A stretch of DNA of 7,634 nucleotides from an uncultured Hungatella sp. (GCA_910586845.1 CAJUJV010000013.1:1-7634), one strand, 5' to 3'; numbered from the stretch's first letter, positions 1-5,496 are shown. The notes: generated from the sequence alone by a model not told the origin. Numbers and translations: made by a program.

Positions 1-128
1 CCCTGGAAACCTCCCTGGCGGTTCCCATCTCGATTGCCCTGGAAGCCTCCCTGAGAACGGTTTCCCTCTCGATTGCCCTGAAAACCTCCCTGGGAACGGT
101 TCCCGTCACGATTCTGATAACCTCCCTG
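1..128 (-). repeat. In-frame 36/39-bp tandem repeats in the infB N-terminal region
   Basis: Read on the minus strand, three full units and one partial unit follow one another: 128-93 (QGGYQNRDGNRS), 92-54 (QGGFQGNREGNRS), 53-18 (QGGFQGNRDGNR) and 17-1 (QGGFQ, cut by the edge). Units are 12 or 13 codons, always in frame, and differ by single-codon gains or losses (the Gly after FQ, the final Ser) and by silent changes. The array continues past the window, so the total copy number is unknown. It encodes a disordered, Arg/Asn/Gly-rich segment. Slippage or recombination would change protein length without breaking the frame. Confidence 0.9.
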
Positions 129-722
129 CTGAGGACGGATGTTGTCCCCTCCTGCCTGAGGATTCTGAGCGCCCTGAGGACGAACCTGCTGGCTTCCGGA
201 GGTCTGAGGACGGCCTCCTGCCTCCGGCTGGGCCGAAGGATGACTGGGACGCACGGGCTGGACCGGAACATTCTGAGAACGGACGGAAGGCACGGGCTGG
301 CCCTGTCTGCCTCCGGCTGCCCCTGTCCCGCCCTGAGGACGATTGTTCCCTCCCGGCCCCTGGGGACGGCCTCCGAACTGATTCTGAGGACGGCTGCCGC
401 CCGGCTGCCCCTGGGGGCGGCCTCCCTGAGCCGGCCTCTGCCTCATGGTCTGAGCATTCTGAGGACGGTACACTGCCGTGATCTTCTTTTTCGGCGGCTC
501 TCCCGAAGGAGCGGCCGGAGCCTGAGGAGTCCCGGACTGGGACACAGGCTGGGAAGTTTCTGCTCCGGACGGAGCCGGTGCCACGGCTTTCTTTACCACG
601 GCAATATGCTCCTCGCTGACATTGGATGCGTGTGACCGTACATCGATCTGATTTTTCTGCAATATATCTAATACTTCTTTACTGGTCTTTCCCAGCTCCT
701 TTGCAAGTTCACTGACTCTCAT
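1..722 (-). CDS. infB: Translation initiation factor IF-2, N-terminal part (cut by window edge)
   Basis: IF-2 is the GTPase that brings initiator fMet-tRNA to the 30S subunit and promotes 50S joining. Only the first 240 codons are here; the GTPase core lies beyond the window. Residues 1 to about 50 form the IF2_N helical module, beginning MRVSELAKELGKTSKEVLD. A Pro/Ala-rich linker and a basic PPKKKITAVYRPQN stretch follow. From about residue 95 onward the protein is low-complexity Gly/Gln/Arg/Pro/Asn, ending in 12-13-residue tandem repeats. I read the frame through to position 1 without a stop. The start is fixed by GGAGG at 731-735, 8 nt before the ATG. The gene overlaps the end of ylxQ by 14 nt, so it is probably translationally coupled. 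The long disordered N-terminus is usual for Clostridia. Identity rests on the N-terminal module plus the operon order. Confidence 0.95.
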   Translation of the reverse strand, partial: MRVSELAKELGKTSKEVLDILQKNQIDVRSHASNVSEEHIAVVKKAVAPAPSGAETSQPVSQSGTPQAPAAPSGEPPKKKITAVYRPQNAQTMRQRPAQGGRPQGQPGGSRPQNQFGGRPQGPGGNNRPQGGTGAAGGRQGQPVPSVRSQNVPVQPVRPSHPSAQPEAGGRPQTSGSQQVRPQGAQNPQAGGDNIRPQQGGYQNRDGNRSQGGFQGNREGNRSQGGFQGNRDGNRQGGFQ

Positions 723-1047
723 ACTTACTACCTCCGTTGATATTCATTTGTTTTACCATTGCCTTCGCGAATCCTTCATCCAGTATGGCCAGAGATGCCC
801 TCATCTCTTTGCCCATATGATGACCTAATTCATCCTTCTTACCCAAAAAACAGATTGGAACCTGATAGTAAGTACACATATTGGTAAACTTTTTTCTGGT
901 ATTATCCGAAGCTTCCTCCGACACGATCACCAGATAAGCTTTCCCGCTCTTCACCGCTTTCTCCGTGGAGAATTCACCGCTGGCAGTCTTTCCCGCCCTG
1001 GTAGCCAAACCGATCAGGTTCAGAACTTTCTTATTATTGTCCGACAA
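709..1047 (-). CDS. ylxQ: L7Ae/L30e-family ribosome-associated protein YlxQ
   Basis: This 112-residue protein belongs to the L7Ae/L30e/Gadd45 family, small alpha-beta-alpha proteins that commonly bind kink-turn RNA. Its cellular role in bacteria is not settled. The family signature is seen at residues 11-20 (NLIGLATRAGK), then the alternating pattern with AYLVIVSEEAS and VPICFLGKKDELG, which corresponds to the RNA-contacting loop region. The start is TTG at 1047: AAGGAG at 1058-1063 lies 10 nt upstream, and this start keeps the conserved N-terminus. It overlaps ylxR by 14 nt and infB by 14 nt. The C-terminal tail (NINGGSKYESQ) is encoded by the same bases as the infB ribosome binding site and start. 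Length is close to the usual 100 residues. Confidence 0.9.
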   Translation of the reverse strand: MSDNNKKVLNLIGLATRAGKTASGEFSTEKAVKSGKAYLVIVSEEASDNTRKKFTNMCTYYQVPICFLGKKDELGHHMGKEMRASLAILDEGFAKAMVKQMNINGGSKYESQ

Positions 1048-1309
1048 GCTTTTCCATCTCCTTCTCCAGAGTTTCGTATACCTCTCTCGAAATCTGCATC
1101 TTAAAGGAGCGGTCCAGTCCCCGGCTCTTTATGGCCTTTTCCAGACATTGGGATGAAGGGCACAGATAAGCGCCTCTCCCGTTCTTACGCCCGGTGGGAT
1201 CCAGAATAATCCCTTCTGTCTCCGTCTTCAGGATACGAATCATCTCTTTTTTACTTTTTATCTCTCCACAGCCAATGCATTGGCGAAGGGGTATTTTCTT
1301 TGTACTCAC
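1034..1309 (-). CDS. ylxR: YlxR family RNA-binding protein (RNase P modulator type)
   Basis: A 91-residue basic protein of the YlxR family (DUF448). The family signatures are visible: KKIPLRQCIGC at residues 4-14 with Cys11 and Cys14, LDPTGRKNGRGAYLC at 36-50, and a further Cys55. The GRGAYLC motif is the family hallmark. YlxR proteins bind RNA, and Firmicutes homologues have been reported to modulate RNase P (name RnpM); applying that here is inference. The start is GTG at 1309, chosen because it gives the family's standard N-terminus. Its ribosome binding site (GGAAGTGAG around 1316-1324) is weaker than its neighbours'. It lies 24 nt after nusA and overlaps ylxQ by 14 nt. The four Cys look like a metal site, but this is not proven for the family. 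Confidence 0.93.
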   Translation of the reverse strand: MSTKKIPLRQCIGCGEIKSKKEMIRILKTETEGIILDPTGRKNGRGAYLCPSSQCLEKAIKSRGLDRSFKMQISREVYETLEKEMEKLVGQ

Positions 1310-1333
1310 TGACTTCTCACTTCCAATCTGATC

Positions 1334-2557
1334 TTATTGCGGTATGACGTCGTCCTGGTAATTGTCCTGATAACCAGCCTGGTAGCCGTCTTCATAGTCA
1401 GCCTGGTCAGCCGTCTCATATTCCTGTTCATACTCGCCTTCATAAGGGTCGTACTCTTCATATGTCTCGTATGTGCCTTCTTCTGTCTGATCATCCATTC
1501 CCATCTGTTCGAACAGCCCCATCTCCCTGGCCTGGGTCTCGCTCTTGATATCGATCTTAAAGCCTGTGAGCTTGGCGGCCAGCCTGGCGTTCTGTCCCTC
1601 CTTGCCGATAGCCAGCGACAGCTGATAATCCGGCACGATAACCTGGGCCTCTCTTGCCTCCTCATCTGCCACCACGCAGATGACCTTGGCCGGACTCAGA
1701 GCATTTTCGATCAGATAGGCCGGATTGTCATCCCAGTTGATAATGTCTATCTTTTCTCCTCTCAGTTCGTTGACAATGGAGTTGACTCTGGCGCCGTTTA
1801 AGCCTACGCATGCGCCTACAGGGTCTACATTGGGGTCGTTGGACATGACTGCGATCTTGGTCCTGGAACCTGCTTCTCTCGCAATGGAACGGATCTCCAC
1901 GGTGCCGTCCTTTACCTCTGCCACTTCCAGTTCAAACAGACGCTTAACCAGATCCGGATGAGTTCTGGATACGGAGATCCTGGGTCCTTTGGGAGTGTCC
2001 TTCACTTCCAGGACATACACTTTGATCCTCTCTGTAGGCTGGAACACCTCTCCTTTCACCTGTTCGCTCTCGTTCAGCATGGCGTCCGCCTTGCCCAGAT
2101 TGATGCTTATGTTCCTGCCCAGGTAGCGCTGTACCACCCCGGTGACCACATCTTTTTCCTTCTCATAATATTGGTTATAGATGACGCTTCTCTCTTCCTC
2201 TCGGATTTTCTGGAGGATCACATTCTTGGCGTTCTGTGTGGCGATCCTTCCGAAGGACCTGGATTCAATGGGGATCTGCACGATATTTCCGGTCTCAAAT
2301 CCGGGAGATATCATCTTTGCCTCCGCCAGACTGATCTGCATAAGAGGATCCTCCACCTCCTCCACCACTTCCTTCTCTGCCAGCACTGCAAAATCACAGG
2401 TCTCCGGATTGATATTGACCTTAATATTGTCTGCTTTTCCGAAATGGTTCTTGCAGGCAGTGATCAGAGAGTTCTCAATGGCCTCCAGCATGGTTTCCTT
2501 GCTGATGTTTTTCTCCTTCTCAAGAATCTCCAGTGCCTCTAACAGTTCTTTATTCAT
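1334..2557 (-). CDS. nusA: Transcription termination/antitermination protein NusA
   Basis: NusA binds RNA polymerase and nascent RNA and controls pausing, intrinsic termination and antitermination. With the ATG at 2557 it has 407 residues. In order: RNAP-binding N-terminal domain (1 to about 125), S1 domain (about 135-199, from DVVTGVVQRYLGRNISINLG), KH1 (with GACVGLNGARVNSI at 248-261) and KH2 (with IGKEGQNARLAAKLTG at 317-332). The final ~50 residues are an acidic, tyrosine-rich tail (about 357-403). Most Firmicutes NusA stop soon after KH2, so the tail is the unusual part. A longer reading from a TTG at 2572 is rejected because that codon overlaps the ribosome binding site GGAGG (2566-2570), which sits 8 nt before the ATG. 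It is the second gene of the operon, 29 nt after rimP. Confidence 0.98.
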   Translation of the reverse strand: MNKELLEALEILEKEKNISKETMLEAIENSLITACKNHFGKADNIKVNINPETCDFAVLAEKEVVEEVEDPLMQISLAEAKMISPGFETGNIVQIPIESRSFGRIATQNAKNVILQKIREEERSVIYNQYYEKEKDVVTGVVQRYLGRNISINLGKADAMLNESEQVKGEVFQPTERIKVYVLEVKDTPKGPRISVSRTHPDLVKRLFELEVAEVKDGTVEIRSIAREAGSRTKIAVMSNDPNVDPVGACVGLNGARVNSIVNELRGEKIDIINWDDNPAYLIENALSPAKVICVVADEEAREAQVIVPDYQLSLAIGKEGQNARLAAKLTGFKIDIKSETQAREMGLFEQMGMDDQTEEGTYETYEEYDPYEGEYEQEYETADQADYEDGYQAGYQDNYQDDVIPQ

Positions 2558-2565
2558 TTCTTTAT

Positions 2566-2570
2566 CCTCC
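2566..2570 (-). promoter_or_regulatory. nusA ribosome binding site (decides the start)
   Basis: A perfect GGAGG on the minus strand lies 8 nt upstream of the ATG at 2557. It overlaps the TTG at 2570-2572 that would otherwise extend nusA by five codons, so the ATG is the start. Confidence 0.9.
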
Positions 2571-2586
2571 AACTATCTTCTATATT

Positions 2587-3054
2587 TTAGAAATCGAATG
2601 CCAGACGGATCAGTGCGATCTCCTGCCGCTGGAATACCACTCTCGTCCCGTCCTCCAATTCAATGGTGACCGTATTCTTATCATACTCTGCCAGAGTCCC
2701 GGTAAAATCCTTCTGCTTCTCCCTGGCCCGGTAAAGCTTCACGTCCACTTTACTGCCCAGACTCCTGGCAAAATCTTTCTCTTTCTTAAGGGGTCTTCCC
2801 AGTCCCGGAGAACTGACTTCCAAAATATAGCTGTCGTCGATAAAATCCTCCTGATCCAGCCAGTCGCTTAAGATCCGGCTGATCATCTCACAGTCATTGA
2901 TGGCGATCCCGCCTTCCTTGTCAATGTAGGCTCTCAGATACCAGGTGCTTCCTTCCCTGACATACTCTACATCTACCAGTTCAAAATCATGCTTTTTCAC
3001 CAGCGGAAGAAGAAACTCTTCCGTTCTGGACTCATAGGTCTCTCTTTTTGTCAT
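2587..3054 (-). CDS. rimP: Ribosome maturation factor RimP
   Basis: RimP assists maturation of the 30S subunit in the cytoplasm. The 155-residue product has the family's usual length and two domains. The N-terminal alpha/beta domain includes HDFELVDVEYVREGSTWYLR, then GGIAINDCEMISRILSDWLD, then the signature YILEVSSPGLGRPL around residues 83-96. The C-terminal SH3-like beta domain follows, with KQKDFTGTLAEYDKNTVTIEL. The reading frame is open back to 3138, but the ATG at 3054 is chosen. AGGTGA at 3062-3067 lies 7 nt upstream, the upstream extension (MIDERVRQAG...) has no family resemblance, and it runs through a hairpin leader. It is first in the rimP-nusA-ylxR-ylxQ-infB operon, 29 nt before nusA. 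Confidence 0.96.
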   Translation of the reverse strand: MTKRETYESRTEEFLLPLVKKHDFELVDVEYVREGSTWYLRAYIDKEGGIAINDCEMISRILSDWLDQEDFIDDSYILEVSSPGLGRPLKKEKDFARSLGSKVDVKLYRAREKQKDFTGTLAEYDKNTVTIELEDGTRVVFQRQEIALIRLAFDF

Positions 3055-3100
3055 TCTGACATCACCTCTCTTTCCGCTGTGACTCCTGTTCATCTCATAA

Positions 3101-3130
3101 TGAAAGAGTCCGGCTTGCCGGACTCTTTCA
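3101..3130 (-). promoter_or_regulatory. Perfect 14-bp hairpin in the rimP operon leader
   Basis: Arms 3101-3114 and 3117-3130 are exact reverse complements (TGAAAGAGTCCGGC and its mate), separated by only 2 nt; a workable RNA loop would open one or two pairs. It lies in the predicted 5' leader, about 20 nt after the expected transcription start and about 45 nt before the rimP start. No U-run follows on the minus strand, so it is not a standard intrinsic terminator. A role in mRNA stability, RNase cleavage or operon autoregulation is inference. NusA-operon leaders are regulated in other bacteria. Confidence 0.75.
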
Positions 3131-3158
3131 TCAATCAACGTATCATGTTATCGTATGT

Positions 3159-3187
3159 AGTATATCACCTGGATATAACATTTGCAA
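3159..3187 (-). promoter_or_regulatory. Sigma-A promoter of the rimP-nusA-infB operon
   Basis: On the minus strand the -35 box TTGCAA (3182-3187) is followed by a 17-nt spacer and the -10 box TATACT (3159-3164). An A-rich stretch with six A's lies just upstream of the -35 box and could act as an UP-type element. The start of transcription would be near 3152, giving a leader of about 97 nt. Confidence 0.85.
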
Positions 3188-3252
3188 GGGTTTTTTCTAA
3201 TCTTTTCCTGTCTTGATTTCTGCCGCCTGTCAGGGCCTCCCCATCCTTTCTC

Positions 3253-3281
3253 TTGACATTGCTTCTGCCGCTCATTAAACT
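3253..3281 (+). promoter_or_regulatory. Sigma-A promoter of the DUF3842 gene
   Basis: A perfect -35 box TTGACA (3253-3258), a 17-nt spacer and a -10 box TAAACT (3276-3281, 4 of 6 consensus bases) precede the gene. The expected start is near 3288. A short inverted repeat (ACGACA 3289-3294, TGTCGT 3304-3309) begins at that point and could be an operator or a leader hairpin. Divergent from the rimP promoter, with 65 bp between the two -35 boxes. Confidence 0.75.
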
Positions 3282-3346
3282 ATAGGAAACGACAGATCCC
3301 TTTTGTCGTCACCAGCCAACAACACTATCCAGAAAGGACAACCTTC

Positions 3347-3754
3347 ATGAAAATCACCATCATCGACGGCCAGGGAGGGCGTATGGGAAAGGCAGTGATC
3401 GAGCAGCTGAAAAAACGCCATCCCGATCTGCCCCTTTACGCCATCGGCACCAACTCCATCGCCACGGCCGCCATGTTAAAGGCCGGGGCCGACTACGGCG
3501 CTACCGGCGAACATCCCTGTATCGTCAATGCCCGGGACTCCGACATCATCATAGGCCCCATCGGCATCGTCTTTGCCGATGCCCTCTTAGGGGAGATCAC
3601 CCCGGCTGTCGCCACGGCCATCGGCTCCAGCAGCGCCTTCAAGATCCTGATCCCCGTCAACCGGTGCAACCACTACATCGTCGGATGCGGGGAAGCCGGG
3701 CTGGGGGAATATATCCGCCTGGTGTGCGAAAAAGTGGACTCTATGCTGCAGTGA
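3347..3754 (+). CDS. DUF3842 family protein, Rossmann-like
   Basis: A 135-residue protein I assign to DUF3842, a conserved Clostridia family without an established function. The N-terminus MKITIIDGQGGRMGKAVIEQ looks like the first strand, glycine-rich loop and helix of a dinucleotide-binding Rossmann fold (loop at residues 8-14). Later conserved-looking parts are YAIGTNSIATAAMLKAGAD (31-49), DIIIGPIGIVFADALLGEIT (66-85) and VNRCNHYIVGCGE (104-116). The two cysteines (107 and 114) next to His109 could bind metal or ligand; this is inference. There is no signal peptide and no clear membrane helix. The start is supported by AAAGGA at 3333-3338, 8 nt before the ATG. It has its own promoter and no operon partner, so context gives no function. 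It lacks the catalytic domain that would make it a full reductase. Confidence 0.85.
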   Translation: MKITIIDGQGGRMGKAVIEQLKKRHPDLPLYAIGTNSIATAAMLKAGADYGATGEHPCIVNARDSDIIIGPIGIVFADALLGEITPAVATAIGSSSAFKILIPVNRCNHYIVGCGEAGLGEYIRLVCEKVDSMLQ

Positions 3755-3800
3755 GGCGAGAAAGTATCAGTGGACCAGCAGCGTCATCATTTAAACAGCA

Positions 3801-3835
3801 GGCTGCCGCACCGGAGATCTCCGGATACGGCAGCC
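3801..3835. terminator. Nested hairpin between convergent genes, probable bidirectional terminator
   Basis: Outer arms GGCTGCCG (3801-3808) and CGGCAGCC (3828-3835) enclose a second perfect palindrome, CCGGAGATCTCCGG (3811-3824). It sits between the converging DUF3842 gene (ends 3754) and permease gene (ends 3848). The plus-strand exit side is moderately T-rich (TTATCTGTGTTTTC); the minus-strand exit has only a short T stretch. The stem is GC-rich and well placed, but the U-tracts are imperfect, so efficiency is uncertain. Confidence 0.6.
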
Positions 3836-3847
3836 TTATCTGTGTTT

Positions 3848-4648
3848 TCATCGGTGTTTCTGTAAAAAACGTTTCTCTGATTCCGCGATCACCTGGTAGA
3901 GAACGGTAGACAGGATGCACAGAATCACGATAGACATTACCAGCAGATCCATCTTGAACACCTGAGATGCATAGATGATCAGGTATCCCAGTCCCGCCCT
4001 GGCGGAAAGGAATTCTCCGATGATCACCCCCACCAGGCACAGTCCCACATTGACTTTCATATTGCTGACGATCAGAGGGATGGATGACGGGATCAGGACC
4101 TTGGTGAGAATATCCCTTTTGGTACCGCCTAAAGACCGGATCAGCCGGATTTTATCCGGGTCTGTCTGCATGAATCCGGTGTGCAGGGTCAGGATGGAAC
4201 CGAAGACTGCCACGGACACCGCCGCAACGATGACGGTCTTCATATTGTTGCCCAGCCACACGATGAGAAGCGGCGCCAGGGCAGACTTGGGCAGGCTGTT
4301 GAGCATCACCAGATAGGGTTCCAGCACCTCGGAAAGCCCCCGGCTGGCCCACAGAGCCACCGCAGCCGCAACACCGATCAGCACCACCAGAAAGAAACTG
4401 ATCAGGGTTTCCAGAAGCGTAACTCCCGTATGAAAAAAAATGGTTCCGTCTTCTGCCATTTTCAGAAAACACCCCCATATCTTTATGGGGGAACTGAAGA
4501 TAAACGAATCGATAATGCCCAGCTGTGCACACAATTCCCACACTGCCAGCAGCAGTACGAAAACCATGGACCGGCAGATCTTTACCTGAAGTCTGTGCTG
4601 TTTCTCTTTGGCAAGAAATTCCTGCTGAGACAGGGAAGGTTCAGTCAT
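3848..4648 (-). CDS. ABC transporter permease, nitrate/taurine/sulfonate (SsuC/TauC) type
   Basis: This is the membrane subunit of an ABC importer, 266 residues, with about six hydrophobic segments (near 27-46, 78-102, 112-132, 138-160, 190-212 and 234-254). Family marks are NSLPKSALAPLLIVWLG at 117-133 and the cytoplasmic coupling loop IRSLGGTKRDILTKVLIPSSIP at 170-191, which corresponds to the EAA motif contacting the ATPase. The ATG at 4648 overlaps the end of the ATPase gene by 8 nt, with a GGAAGGAG-type site about 10 nt upstream, so the two are co-translated. The family takes up nitrate, taurine, sulfonates, thiamine precursors and related small molecules. With no binding protein here, the substrate cannot be named. 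A run of eight A's at 4433-4440 encodes part of the first periplasmic segment; the frame is intact. Confidence 0.93.
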   Translation of the reverse strand: MTEPSLSQQEFLAKEKQHRLQVKICRSMVFVLLLAVWELCAQLGIIDSFIFSSPIKIWGCFLKMAEDGTIFFHTGVTLLETLISFFLVVLIGVAAAVALWASRGLSEVLEPYLVMLNSLPKSALAPLLIVWLGNNMKTVIVAAVSVAVFGSILTLHTGFMQTDPDKIRLIRSLGGTKRDILTKVLIPSSIPLIVSNMKVNVGLCLVGVIIGEFLSARAGLGYLIIYASQVFKMDLLVMSIVILCILSTVLYQVIAESEKRFLQKHR

Positions 4649-5408
4649 GATCTCTCAGCTCCTTCCATATTTGATTAAAATACATGGTGAACTCCGGCGC
4701 GTTTCTGCGCTGTAGAGGCCTGATACATTGGTCGGAAAAAGGAACAGGAATCACATTTTTTACCCTGCCCGGCCTGCTGCTCAGAACCAGGATCCTGTCA
4801 GCCACGGAAATGGCCTCGGACAGATCATGGGTGATGAGGATGGCGGTTTTTTTCTGTGTGCGGATAATCGAGCTGATATCGTCGCACACTTCCAGTCTTG
4901 TCTGATAATCCAGCGCGGAAAAAGGTTCATCCAGGAGAAGAATATCCGGTTTGAGAGCCAGAGTGCGGATCAGGGCCGCTCTCTGCCGCATCCCTCCTGA
5001 CAGCTGTGCAGGCTTCGCATCCCGGAACTGAAGCAGACCATAAGTATCCAGCATATGGTCCAGTTCTTTTCGTGATCCCTCATCAAGACGGTGATTGATC
5101 TCCAGCCCCAGAGACACATTGTCAAAAATAGTCCTCCACTCAAACAGATGGTCTCTCTGAAGCATGTATCCCATTACCGCATGGCTGTCTTTTCCCGGAA
5201 CCCCATCGATGGCGATTGTTCCGCTCTCAGGCTCTATGAGTCCGCACAGAAGAGAGAGCAGAGTAGATTTTCCGCATCCCGAAGGGCCCGCGATGACAAA
5301 AAATTCTCCTTCCTTCACGTTAAATGATATATTCGAAAGGGCCTGTGTCTCTCCCTCCAGAGTGTGATAGGAATAGCACAGGTCCTTTACTTCCAGCTTT
5401 GATTTCAT
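4641..5408 (-). CDS. ABC transporter ATP-binding protein, nitrate/taurine/sulfonate (SsuB/TauB) type
   Basis: The 255-residue ATPase powers the importer whose permease gene follows. All nucleotide-binding motifs are present: Walker A GPSGCGKST (41-49), Q-loop Gln84, signature LSGGMRQR (136-143), Walker B ILLLDEP (156-162), D-loop SALD (164-167) and switch His194. The LSGGMRQR form, the RDHLFEW segment after the Q-loop and the ending (VIPVPF...EFTMYFNQIWKELR) fit the nitrate/taurine/sulfonate branch. The ATG at 5408 has a strong AGGAGG (5415-5420) 6 nt upstream. That site overlaps a predicted hairpin that could limit its access. I find no convincing promoter for the cassette; the -10 region of the divergent DUF1836 promoter reads CTATTATATAG on this strand and might be shared. 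Confidence 0.95.
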   Translation of the reverse strand: MKSKLEVKDLCYSYHTLEGETQALSNISFNVKEGEFFVIAGPSGCGKSTLLSLLCGLIEPESGTIAIDGVPGKDSHAVMGYMLQRDHLFEWRTIFDNVSLGLEINHRLDEGSRKELDHMLDTYGLLQFRDAKPAQLSGGMRQRAALIRTLALKPDILLLDEPFSALDYQTRLEVCDDISSIIRTQKKTAILITHDLSEAISVADRILVLSSRPGRVKNVIPVPFSDQCIRPLQRRNAPEFTMYFNQIWKELRDHD

Positions 5409-5417
5409 GTTATACCT

Positions 5418-5446
5418 CCTCTCGCATAGTTTATGGTATGCGGAGG
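5418..5446 (-). promoter_or_regulatory. Candidate hairpin covering part of the ABC ATPase ribosome binding site
   Basis: On the minus strand CCUCCGCAUA (5446-5437) can pair with UAUGCG (5428-5423) and GAGG (5421-5418), leaving one bulged A and an 8-nt loop. The 3' arm takes up the first three bases of the AGGAGG site (5415-5420) of the gene starting at 5408. This could damp or gate translation. It is a reading from base pairing only, and short stems such as this can arise by chance. Confidence 0.4.
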
Positions 5447-5463
5447 CGGAAAAAAGAGTGTTC

Positions 5464-5496
5464 TTTCAAAATTCCTCTTGCCATCTGGTTTTGAAA
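5464..5496. promoter_or_regulatory. Inverted repeat flanking the -35 box in the divergent region, possible operator
   Basis: TTTCAAAA (5464-5471) and its exact reverse complement TTTTGAAA (5489-5496) are separated by 17 bp and flank the DUF1836 promoter -35 box. Centre-to-centre spacing is 25 bp, so the arms lie on roughly the same face or within about half a turn of the helix. A bound dimer would interfere with that promoter and could also act on the divergent ABC genes. The binding protein is unknown; the adjacent DUF1836 product is one candidate. Confidence 0.45.

Noticed and set aside
1..128. Regular repeats resembling a CRISPR array
   Set aside because: Units are 36-39 bp with no unique spacers, are in frame with infB and vary mostly at silent or single-codon positions. 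They are coding tandem repeats.
240..635. Plus-strand open frame of 131 codons
   Set aside because: It is antisense to the low-complexity infB region, is made of biased Arg/Leu/Ser/Pro residues and has no ribosome binding site or family resemblance.
2558..2572. nusA extended to a TTG start
   Set aside because: The TTG overlaps the GGAGG that serves the ATG at 2557, and the extra five residues are not typical of NusA.
3101..3130. Leader hairpin as an intrinsic terminator
   Set aside because: No T-run follows on either exit side; the bases after it on the minus strand read ATGAGATGAACAGG.
3055..3138. rimP extended upstream by 28 codons
   Set aside because: The extension runs through the leader hairpin, lacks a ribosome binding site and has no RimP similarity; the ATG at 3054 has a clear one.
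3289..3346. Riboswitch upstream of the DUF3842 gene
   Set aside because: The leader is only about 59 nt and has just one short stem; no known riboswitch consensus is seen.
4433..4440. Run of eight A's in the permease gene as a phase-variation switch
   Set aside because: The frame is intact and the run encodes ordinary Phe-Phe residues; a single 8-base run is common by chance and nothing else suggests switching.
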